64,000 bases of DNA from Tubulanus polymorphus (taxonomy: Eukaryota > Nemertea > Palaeonemertea > Tubulaniformes > Tubulanidae): assembly GCF_964204645.1 (NCBI RefSeq), contig NC_134032.1:15615775-15679774 (forward strand), given 5' to 3'. Of the stretch, positions 47,640 through 57,599 are shown in pieces. The notes under the pieces were generated by a model. It saw nothing but the letters and a program-made list of their open reading frames with translations. It did no database searches and was not told where the DNA came from. Every line of letters begins with the position of its first letter. The first letter of the stretch is position 1. Position numbers and translations under genes: made by a program.

Positions 47640-48530
47640 TACGTTCAGTACCAGTTCTATCGTTCCCTTATCGCCCAATTCTCAGAGCGCCTCCTGACCT
47701 GCTTTCAGACGCTCGTCAGGATTTCACCTCGCCAGGCGCGGATAGTAGCCACGTGATACGACTCGGGAGGGCAAAATAGATCAGACCAGTGGGTGGCTCC
47801 CATTGGCTCCGAGAATTCATTTTGAGTAGTTATGAAAGGAAGACCCGGAACTGGAATTATTCTGACCAGACGAGGCTTGATGCGACTGTTGAGTCAGGTG
47901 CTCGTTAGTAGCCGCTTGAGAAAGCACCGATGTCGGCACTGTCTGAGACCGGGCCGAACCTTGATCCACCGGAGCCGGACCAGATTTAAGTAGAGTCCGT
48001 ATCCAGACAGCTGTGACAATGATCTACAGCTCATAGTGTCGCATAATAGGACGATACTCTTATTGGAGGATCCGCCGTCCTGATTTCATGCTCCGTTCCG
48101 GAAGGGAAATGAAAACTTTCCGAGGCAAGTTTCATCCCATAATTGCGCATCCGACCGAGTCCCCTCTCTTGACACTGCGGGCGAGATCAGAGTCCGGGGC
48201 CAGATAAGCTTCCATGTTTTACATTAACTCATCTATCATTGTTCTTAAAGACATGTCTAACACTGGCTCTGTTAGAACTGAACGTGACGGTGAAACTAAA
48301 CTGTGAACCATTTTATGAGCTAAGGTGGCCCCCTTTTTGTGGAGCAATCCGAAGCTGATTGCCACAGAAACTTCGCCAGAAGTTGCAACAACTTCTGGGA
48401 ATCGTGATTCCTCATTAAAATGAGACCTCCGGAATCCAGAACTTCACTATCTGACTTCTCAATTATGGGCTTGAGAAACTGGACTAAGGAAGATACACCT
48501 ATTGGAGGTTCGTTCGAACTGAAATATTTT
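47640..48530 (-). pseudogene. DIRS relic (gag/RT junction and gag)
   Basis: Bases 47660-47960 align with about 59115-59560 of the complete element (for example CGGGAGGGC and GACCAGTGGGT, then GAATTCATTT). Bases 48082-48480 align with about 60165-60600. Bases 48490-48540 match 60128-60172. The order is rearranged and no long frame is left. The 47-bp satellite begins right where the relic ends. Confidence 0.75.
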
Positions 48531-48540
48531 CCTGATTAAG

Positions 48541-49732
48541 CTCATTTCAGTTCTATAACCAATCTAACAACTTAAGACCAGTCTAAACTCATTTTGGTTC
48601 TATAACCAATCTAACAACTTAAGACCAGTCTAAGCTCATTTTAGTTCTATAACCAATCTAACAACTAAAGACCAGTCTAAGCTCATTTTGGTTCTATAAC
48701 CAATCTAACAACTTAAGACCAGTCTAAGCTCATTTTAGTTCTATAACCAATCTAACAACTTAAGACCAGTCTAAGCTCATTTTAGTTCTATAACCAATCT
48801 AACAACTTAAGACCAGTCTAAGCTCATTTTGGTTCTAAAACCAATCTAACAACTTAAGATCAGTCTAAGCTCATTTTGGTTAAATAACCAATCTAACAAC
48901 TTTAGACCAGTCTAAACTCATTTTAGTTCTATAACCAATCTAACAACTAAAGACCAGTCTAAGCTCATTTTAGTTCTATAACCAATCTAACAACTTAAGA
49001 CCAGTCTAAGCTCATTTTGGTTCTAAAACCAATCTAACAACTTAAGATCAGTCTAAGCTCATTTTGGTTAAATAACCAATCTAACAACTTTAGACCAGTC
49101 TAAACTCATTTTAGTTCTATAACCAATCTAACAACTAAAGACCAGTCTAAGCTCATTTTGGTTCTATAACCAATCTAACAACTTAAGACCAGTCTAAGCT
49201 CATTTTAGTTCTATAACCAATCTAACAACTTAAGACCAGTCTAAGCTCATTTTAGTTCTATAACCAATCTAACAACTTAAGACCAGTCTAAGCTCATTTT
49301 AGTTCTATAACCAATCTAACAACTTAAGACCAGTCTAAGCTCATTTTGGTTCTATAACCAATCTAACAACTTAAGACCAGTCTAAGCTCATTTTAGTTCT
49401 ATAACCAATCTAACAACTTAAGACCAGTCTAAGCTCATTTTAGTTCTATAACCAATCTAACAACTTAAGACCAGTCTAAGCTCATTTTAGTTCTATAACC
49501 AATCTAACAACTTAAGACCTAGTGTCTAAACTCATTCTAGTTCTATAACCAATCTAACAACTTAAGACCAGTCTAAGCTCATTTTAGTTCTATAACCAAT
49601 CTAACAACTAAAGACCAGTCTAAGCTCATTTTAGTTCTATAACCAATTTAACAATCTAAGACCTAGTGTCTGAACTCATTCTAGTTCTATAACCAATCTA
49701 ACAACTTAAGACCAGTCTAAGCTCATTTTAAA
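48541..49732. repeat. 47-bp satellite, block 1, about 25 copies
   Basis: Unit CTCATTTTAGTTCTATAACC, AATCTAACAACTTAAGACCA, GTCTAAG. A 50-bp subtype has GACCTAGTGTCTAAACTCATT. Multi-unit blocks recur in the same order. Confidence 0.96.
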
Positions 49733-50942
49733 TTTGCATTCGAAACTACTTAAATTTAGATAGTTTGTGACATGATACTAACGATTGTAACGAGCAGTCA
49801 AAAGATTTTGCCGAAAGAAACGACCATAAGTCGACCATCTAAATTCCAATTGGGCAAATATTTTGGGCTGCAGCATTCGCAGTTTGAGTCCATGAACAAA
49901 TTATCAGAACCAAACATCAAAAACTATCAGATTTTGTCTACGGACAGATGGATTGATGGATGGACAAAAAGTGAACGTAATAATTTTAGTCCCAAAAAAG
50001 CATGAATTAGTTAGAACTCTAAAATGCATGATGAATGTTTAATCACTTACAGCTGACGGTCCTGGTATTGGTGATGGATTCTGTAAAGATAAAATAAAAC
50101 AAAATATTAGATGGATATTCATGAATGCATGTATCACTGATTCAGTTTTCAATAAAAACATTAAATCCAGTGCCTCAAAACCAATAATCTGTTTAAATCC
50201 AGATTATTGGTTTTGAGGCACTGGATTTAAACAGATTATTGGTTTTGAGGCACTGGATTTAAACAGATTATTGGTTTTGAGGCACTGGATTTAAACAGAT
50301 TAAGGGAATATGATACGATTTGTCGATTTGATACGCGCAAAATTATTTCAATGAAACGACCTTGAGATATTCGCAAAGCGAGAAAAATACCGCAAAATAC
50401 TGTCCGTACAGTGTCGACCCCTGTGTTATTTAGCCGCATTACACAATTTGACGTTACGCTTACACATTTTGTCAGAGTACAGACGAATAGACGAAATGCT
50501 GATTTTTGGCGGGAATGGCCACCCAATGTAATGCACATATATTCATTGTACTGTTTCATTTTGAACACAGAGATGAAGCTCAGGACAAAGTTAGAATTTT
50601 AAAATCATTCTCGAAATCTAGGCAAATTAGACAAATTTCTGCGGGCTCAATGCAGATTTGGGATAACACTGGCTCTGTGAGAACTGAACGTGACGGTGAA
50701 ACTAAACTGTGAACCATTTTATGAGCTAAGGTAGCCCCCTTTTTGTGGAGATATCCGAAGCCGATTGCCACAGAAACTTCACTAGAAGTTGCAACAACTT
50801 CTGGGAATCGTGATTCCTCATTAAAATGAGACCTCCGGAATCCAGAACTTCACTATCTGACTTCTCAATTATGGGCTTGAGAAACTGGACTAAGGAAGAT
50901 ACACCTATTGGAGGTTCGTTCGAACTGAAATATTTTCCTGAT
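49733..50942. repeat. long exon-bearing module, copy 1
   Basis: A unique segment between satellite blocks: a conserved start TTTGCATTCGAAACTACTTA, the 30-nt exon, a 30-bp repeat present once inverted and then three times direct (50164-50305, CAGTGCCTCAAAACC / GGTTTTGAGGCACTGG), and a DIRS gag relic (50655-50935). ORFs inside are identical in all copies only because the copies are recent. Confidence 0.9.
50051..50080 (-). CDS. 30-nt micro-exon NPSPIPGPSA, copy in long module 1
   Basis: Acceptor TTATCTTTACAG, donor TCAGCT|GTAAGTGATT. The last of six NPSP exons in transcription order and the one next to the 46992 exon. Confidence 0.66.
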
Positions 50943-51716
50943 TAAGCTCATTTCAGTTCTATAACCAATCTAACAACTTAAGACCAGTCTAAACTCATTT
51001 TAGTTCTATGACCAATCTAACAACTTAAGACCAGTCTAAACTCATTTCAGTTCTATAACCAATCTAACAACTTAAGACCAGTCTAAACTCATTTTGGTTC
51101 TATAACCAATCTAACAACTTAAGACCAGTCTAAACTCATTTCAGTTCTATAACCAATCTAACAACTTAAGACCAGTCTAAACTCATTTCAGTTCTATAAC
51201 CAATCTAACAACTTAAGACCAGTCTAAGCTCATTTTAGTTCTATAACCAATCTAACAACTTAAGACCTAGTGTCTAAACTCATTCTAGTTCTATAACCAA
51301 TCTAACAACTTAAGACCAGTCTAAGCTCATTTTAGTTCTATAACCAATCTAACAACTTAAGACCAGTCTAAGCTCATTTTAGTTCTATAACCAATCTAAC
51401 AACTTAAGACCAGTCTAAGCTCATTTTAGTTCTATAACCAATCTAACAACTTAAGACCTAGTGTCTAAACTCATTCTAGTTCTATAACCAATCTAACAAC
51501 TTAAGACCAGTCTAAGCTCATTTTAGTTCTATAACCAATCTAACAACTAAAGACCAGTCTAAGCTCATTTTAGTTCTATAACCAATTTAACAATCTAAGA
51601 CCTAGTGTCTGAACTCATTCTAGTTCTATAACCAATCTAACAACTTAAGACCAGTCTAAACTCATTTTAGTTCTATAACCAATCTAACAACTTAAGACCA
51701 GTCTAAGCTCATTTTA
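50943..51716. repeat. 47-bp satellite, block 2, about 16 copies
   Basis: Starts directly after the DIRS relic TATTTTCCTGATTAAG and carries the same unit types as block 1. It is reproduced with the module in block 3. Confidence 0.96.
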
Positions 51717-52928
51717 AATTTGCATTCGAAACTACTTAAATTTAGATAGTTTGTGACATGATACTAACGATTGTAACGAGCAGTCAAAAGATTTTGCCGA
51801 AAGAAACGACCATAAGTCGACCATCTAAATTCCAATTGGGCAAATATTTTGGGCTGCAGCATTCGCAGTTTGAGTCCATGAACAAATTATCAGAACCAAA
51901 CATCAAAAACTATCAGATTTTGTCTACGGACAGATGGATTGATGGATGGACAAAAAGTGAACGTAATAATTTTAGTCCCAAAAAAGCATGAATTAGTTAG
52001 AACTCTAAAATGCATGATGAATGTTTAATCACTTACAGCTGACGGTCCTGGTATTGGTGATGGATTCTGTAAAGATAAAATAAAACAAAATATTAGATGG
52101 ATATTCATGAATGCATGTATCACTGATTCAGTTTTCAATAAAAACATTAAATCCAGTGCCTCAAAACCAATAATCTGTTTAAATCCAGATTATTGGTTTT
52201 GAGGCACTGGATTTAAACAGATTATTGGTTTTGAGGCACTGGATTTAAACAGATTATTGGTTTTGAGGCACTGGATTTAAACAGATTAAGGGAATATGAT
52301 ACGATTTGTCGATTTGATACGCGCAAAATTATTTCAATGAAACGACCTTGAGATATTCGCAAAGCGAGAAAAATACCGCAAAATACTGTCCGTACAGTGT
52401 CGACCCCTGTGTTATTTAGCCGCATTACACAATTTGACGTTACGCTTACACATTTTGTCAGAGTACAGACGAATAGACGAAATGCTGATTTTTGGCGGGA
52501 ATGGCCACCCAATGTAATGCACATATATTCATTGTACTGTTTCATTTTGAACACAGAGATGAAGCTCAGGACAAAGTTAGAATTTTAAAATCATTCTCGA
52601 AATCTAGGCAAATTAGACAAATTTCTGCGGGCTCAATGCAGATTTGGGATAACACTGGCTCTGTGAGAACTGAACGTGACGGTGAAACTAAACTGTGAAC
52701 CATTTTATGAGCTAAGGTAGCCCCCTTTTTGTGGAGATATCCGAAGCCGATTGCCACAGAAACTTCACTAGAAGTTGCAACAACTTCTGGGAATCGTGAT
52801 TCCTCATTAAAATGAGACCTCCGGAATCCAGAACTTCACTATCTGACTTCTCAATTATGGGCTTGAGAAACTGGACTAAGGAAGATACACCTATTGGAGG
52901 TTCGTTCGAACTGAAATATTTTCCTGAT
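51717..52928. repeat. long exon-bearing module, copy 2
   Basis: Offset exactly 1986 bp from copy 1, with no difference seen in the parts compared. Confidence 0.9.
52037..52066 (-). CDS. 30-nt micro-exon NPSPIPGPSA, copy in long module 2
   Basis: Identical to 50051-50080, including both splice sites. Confidence 0.66.
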
Positions 52929-54228
52929 TAAGCTCATTTCAGTTCTATAACCAATCTAACAACTTAAGACCAGTCTAAACTCATTTTAGTTCTATGACCA
53001 ATCTAACAACTTAAGACCAGTCTAAACTCATTTCAGTTCTATAACCAATCTAACAACTTAAGACCAGTCTAAACTCATTTTGGTTCTATAACCAATCTAA
53101 CAACTTAAGACCAGTCTAAACTCATTTCAGTTCTATAACCAATCTAACAACTTAAGACCAGTCTAAACTCATTTCAGTTCTATAACCAATCTAACAACTT
53201 AAGACCAGTCTAAGCTCATTTTAGTTCTATAACCAATCTAACAACTTAAGACCTAGTGTCTAAACTCATTCTAGTTCTATAACCAATCTAACAACTTAAG
53301 ACCAGTCTAAGCTCATTTTAGTTCTATAACCAATCTAACAACTTAAGACCAGTCTAAGCTCATTTTAGTTCTATAACCAATCTAACAACTTAAGACCAGT
53401 CTAAGCTCATTTTAGTTCTATAACCAATCTAACAACTTAAGACCTAGTGTCTAAACTCATTCTAGTTCTATAACCAATCTAACAACTTAAGACCAGTCTA
53501 AGCTCATTTTAGTTCTATAACCAATCTAACAACTAAAGACCAGTCTAAGCTCATTTTAGTTCTATAACCAATTTAACAATCTAAGACCTAGTGTCTGAAC
53601 TCATTCTAGTTCTATAACCAATCTAACAACTTAAGACCAGTCTAAACTCATTTTAGTTCTATAACCAATCTAACAACTTAAGACCAGTCTAAACTCATTT
53701 CAGTTCTATAACCAATCTAACAACTTAAGACCAGTCTAAGCTCATTTTAGTTCTATAACCAATCTAACAACTTAAGACCTAGTGTCTAAACTCATTCTAG
53801 TTCTATAACCAATCTAACAACTTAAGACCAGTCTAAGCTCATTTTAGTTCTATAACCAATCTAACAACTTAAGACCAGTCTAAGCTCATTTTAGTTCTAT
53901 AACCAATCTAACAACTTAAGACCAGTCTAAGCTCATTTTAGTTCTATAACCAATCTAACAACTTAAGACCTAGTGTCTAAACTCATTCTAGTTCTATAAC
54001 CAATCTAACAACTTAAGACCAGTCTAAGCTCATTTTAGTTCTATAACCAATCTAACAACTAAAGACCAGTCTAAGCTCATTTTAGTTCTATAACCAATTT
54101 AACAATCTAAGACCTAGTGTCTGAACTCATTCTAGTTCTATAACCAATCTAACAACTTAAGACCAGTCTAAACTCATTTTAGTTCTATAACCAATCTAAC
54201 AACTTAAGACCAGTCTAAGCTCATTTTA
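52929..54228. repeat. 47-bp satellite, block 3, about 28 copies
   Basis: About 526 bp longer than block 2. The extra length is a repeat of a run of units (compare 53170-53640 with 53700-54170), so the satellite itself expands by multi-unit steps. Confidence 0.96.
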
Positions 54229-55440
54229 AATTTGCATTCGAAACTACTTAAATTTAGATAGTTTGTGACATGATACTAACGATTGTAACGAGCAGTCAAA
54301 AGATTTTGCCGAAAGAAACGACCATAAGTCGACCATCTAAATTCCAATTGGGCAAATATTTTGGGCTGCAGCATTCGCAGTTTGAGTCCATGAACAAATT
54401 ATCAGAACCAAACATCAAAAACTATCAGATTTTGTCTACGGACAGATGGATTGATGGATGGACAAAAAGTGAACGTAATAATTTTAGTCCCAAAAAAGCA
54501 TGAATTAGTTAGAACTCTAAAATGCATGATGAATGTTTAATCACTTACAGCTGACGGTCCTGGTATTGGTGATGGATTCTGTAAAGATAAAATAAAACAA
54601 AATATTAGATGGATATTCATGAATGCATGTATCACTGATTCAGTTTTCAATAAAAACATTAAATCCAGTGCCTCAAAACCAATAATCTGTTTAAATCCAG
54701 ATTATTGGTTTTGAGGCACTGGATTTAAACAGATTATTGGTTTTGAGGCACTGGATTTAAACAGATTATTGGTTTTGAGGCACTGGATTTAAACAGATTA
54801 AGGGAATATGATACGATTTGTCGATTTGATACGCGCAAAATTATTTCAATGAAACGACCTTGAGATATTCGCAAAGCGAGAAAAATACCGCAAAATACTG
54901 TCCGTACAGTGTCGACCCCTGTGTTATTTAGCCGCATTACACAATTTGACGTTACGCTTACACATTTTGTCAGAGTACAGACGAATAGACGAAATGCTGA
55001 TTTTTGGCGGGAATGGCCACCCAATGTAATGCACATATATTCATTGTACTGTTTCATTTTGAACACAGAGATGAAGCTCAGGACAAAGTTAGAATTTTAA
55101 AATCATTCTCGAAATCTAGGCAAATTAGACAAATTTCTGCGGGCTCAATGCAGATTTGGGATAACACTGGCTCTGTGAGAACTGAACGTGACGGTGAAAC
55201 TAAACTGTGAACCATTTTATGAGCTAAGGTAGCCCCCTTTTTGTGGAGATATCCGAAGCCGATTGCCACAGAAACTTCACTAGAAGTTGCAACAACTTCT
55301 GGGAATCGTGATTCCTCATTAAAATGAGACCTCCGGAATCCAGAACTTCACTATCTGACTTCTCAATTATGGGCTTGAGAAACTGGACTAAGGAAGATAC
55401 ACCTATTGGAGGTTCGTTCGAACTGAAATATTTTCCTGAT
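54229..55440. repeat. long exon-bearing module, copy 3
   Basis: Offset 2512 bp from copy 2. It ends into the satellite block that holds the DIRS element. Confidence 0.9.
54549..54578 (-). CDS. 30-nt micro-exon NPSPIPGPSA, copy in long module 3
   Basis: Identical to the other long-module copies. The intron upstream of it (towards 62323) contains the DIRS insertion. Confidence 0.66.
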
Positions 55441-55820
55441 TAAGCTCATTTCAGTTCTATAACCAATCTAACAACTTAAGACCAGTCTAAACTCATTTTG
55501 GTTCTATAACCAATCTAACAACTTAAGACCAGTCTAAACTCATTTTAGTTCTATGACCAATCTAACAACTTAAGACCAGTCTAAACTCATTTCAGTTCTA
55601 TAACCAATCTAACAACTTAAGACCAGTCTAAACTCATTTTGGTTCTATAACCAATCTAACAACTTAAGACCAGTCTAAACTCATTTCAGTTCTATAACCA
55701 ATCTAACAACTTAAGACCAGTCTAAACTCATTTCAGTTCTATAACCAATCTAACAACTTAAGACCAGTCTAAGCTCATTTCAGTTCTATAACCAATCTAA
55801 CAACTTAAGACCAGTCTAAA
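55441..55820. repeat. 47-bp satellite, block 4, interrupted by DIRS
   Basis: About eight units, the last cut at GACCAGTCTAAA. The same monomer resumes with CTCATTTTAGTTC at 61947 on the other side of the element. Confidence 0.95.
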
Positions 55821-55862
55821 TTACAATTTTTGGAACTAAAATTTGTATTTCCGAGTAGTACT

Positions 55863-55984
55863 TACCCTTTCCTATGGTTTTTGCCAATATTTTCTAAATT
55901 TGGATTTATCGCCAATGGTTTTTCTATACGACCCGGCCCTGCGGTATTGCATTTAGCCACCGGCGAAATCCGCCATCTTTTTTC
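55863..55984. repeat. DIRS inverted terminal repeat, left (3' end of element)
   Basis: TACCCTTTCCTATGGTTTTT through CCGCCATCTTTTTTC. It is the exact inverse of 61807-61928 as far as I can align. An outer 42-nt extension (55821-55862) is unique to this end. Confidence 0.92.
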
Positions 55985-56039
55985 GTCATAGCAGACCAAA
56001 AAAAAAAACAGCTATGCGGGGCAGGTGGGCGGGATTCCC

Positions 56040-56137
56040 ACCATAGGAAAGGGTAAGTACTACTCGGAAATACAAATTTTAGTTCCAAAAATTGTAATAT
56101 TTCCATCGAGTACTGTACCCTTTCCTATGGTTTTTGC
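56040..56137. repeat. DIRS internal complementary region
   Basis: 56040-56097 is the inverse of the left end (55821-55878). 56098-56137 is the inverse of the right end (61907-61946). The two parts abut, so the region equals the complement of a head-to-tail circle junction. In the DIRS1 model it serves as the template that joins the two ends during replication. Confidence 0.92.
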
Positions 56138-56396
56138 TAGACTAGCCTAGCACAAGGATGGTGGGAAAGGTAGATAGAAAAACCACCGCTCAAACGCAAG
56201 GTAAGAGGGAAAAAGAGAGCACTTACCCAAGCACGGAATGGAGCACTGTAGCACAGGGAAGACCGGTTGGCCACAGTGAGTCCGTCCAGCTCAGGGGCCC
56301 CCCCCAGAATTTTGCGAAATTAATACTTGCAGATATGAGCCCAAACTATGTACAAGGATACACCCCCTGTGATCCTGATAATGCTACATAAATATT

Positions 56397-57599
56397 CTAC
56401 ACTAAAGGGTCCGATCGGAAAGAACGGACACCTTGAGCCATGACAACAGGACCCAGTGAAGCTAATGAGCCTAACTGGCCTGAAACATCCCGTAAATAAA
56501 ATGACGTGAATGTCGACGGTGAATTCCAAAAGGCGGCCCGACAGACTTCCTCCAACGGAGCACCCGAAAAGGCTGCGCAGGAAGTAGCCATAGACCTCAC
56601 TTGATGAGAAGCGACTCCCTCCGAGGAAAGATTCTCCTTCAATAAAATGTCCTTGATCATTGAAGAGACCCATCGGGCTACTGTGTCCCGCGAAATATCA
56701 CCCTTTAGGTGATCCAGCAGCGGAATAAATAACCGCTCCCGTGAACCCCTCCGTGAAGCAGAGCGATCTAAATAGAAACACAACGCCCGCACAGGACATA
56801 AAGTCCTGTCCGGGATGCCCGGTTCCACTCGATGTTTTAGGGCTTCAATTCGCCATTGACGCCCAACCGAGCCTGGTCGTTGGTTCTTTGCCAAAAATTC
56901 CAAAGCAGGCCGCAGCGAAACAAATTCATTCGCTGGCCCAAAGACAATGTGACCTGGTCGGACTGAAAGCGCATGAATCTCAGAGCGACGGGCCGAGCAA
57001 GCCAAGAACAGCAAAAATACAGTCTTTTTTGACAAATTTGCAAAAGACGCTGCCGAAAGAGGTTCAAATGGAGCCTCCATTAACTTTTTCAAAATTACAG
57101 ACAGATCCCATGGTGGAACTGTCCTTGTTACCCGAGGCCGGGAAATAGAAAACCCAGCAACCAGCTGGGATATCCGATGATCCCCTGCTACATTTGGCCA
57201 TCCAGAAGCACGCAATGTATGAGAAATCGCGGAGCGGTAACCTTTAATAGTTATGACCTGTAAACCTTTTGCTACAAATAGGTGCAGTAAAAAATCTGCC
57301 AATTGAGCTACAGAGGGTGAGCATGGATCAATTTCCCCTGCAGCACACCAATCCGCAAAATGACTCCACTTGGCATCGTAAATGGTACTTGTTGATGGCC
57401 GCTTAGATCCTGCGATAAAGGAGGCAGCCTGTTCTGAAAAGCCTGAAGCTGACAAGGATCGCTGGACAATGGCCAGGCGAGCAGATTTAACCACTGGCTG
57501 TTTGGATGATGCCGAAAGATCCCCTGAGACAGAAGCGATGGGAAATTCGGAAGAATCCTGGGGTTGTCGCACAGTAGGTTGAGAAGTGGTAGGAACCAT
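56397..57599 (-). CDS. DIRS tyrosine recombinase
   Basis: The likely start is the ATG at 57599 (MVPTTSQPTVRQ), giving 400 residues; the frame is open much further upstream, but that part overlaps RT and looks like an out-of-frame shadow. The N-terminal SAM-like core-binding part begins near SKRPSTSTIYDAKWSHFADW. Catalytic motifs: Arg in ACSARRSEIHAL, His and Arg in SHQVRSMATS, Trp in AAFWNSPSTF and the nucleophile Tyr in FTSFYLRDV. This order (R...HxxR...W...Y) is that of tyrosine recombinases of DIRS elements and replaces the integrase of LTR elements. It overlaps the RT frame by about 290 nt. Confidence 0.92.
   Translation of the reverse strand: MVPTTSQPTVRQPQDSSEFPIASVSGDLSASSKQPVVKSARLAIVQRSLSASGFSEQAASFIAGSKRPSTSTIYDAKWSHFADWCAAGEIDPCSPSVAQLADFLLHLFVAKGLQVITIKGYRSAISHTLRASGWPNVAGDHRISQLVAGFSISRPRVTRTVPPWDLSVILKKLMEAPFEPLSAASFANLSKKTVFLLFLACSARRSEIHALSVRPGHIVFGPANEFVSLRPALEFLAKNQRPGSVGRQWRIEALKHRVEPGIPDRTLCPVRALCFYLDRSASRRGSRERLFIPLLDHLKGDISRDTVARWVSSMIKDILLKENLSSEGVASHQVRSMATSCAAFSGAPLEEVCRAAFWNSPSTFTSFYLRDVSGQLGSLASLGPVVMAQGVRSFRSDPLV

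Noticed and set aside
49772-50005. 77-codon ORF repeated in all exon modules
   Set aside because: It begins at an ATG in the intron, overlaps no splice-consistent exon, and is preserved only because the modules are recent copies. The frame has no family features.
50236-50568. 110-codon minus-strand ORF in the three long modules
   Set aside because: Identical in all copies for the same reason; it runs through the 30-bp repeats and shows no domain.
48541-55820. Regular 47-bp repeats resembling a CRISPR array
   Set aside because: The whole period is conserved, with no unique spacers and no cas genes, and the context is animal DNA. It is a satellite.
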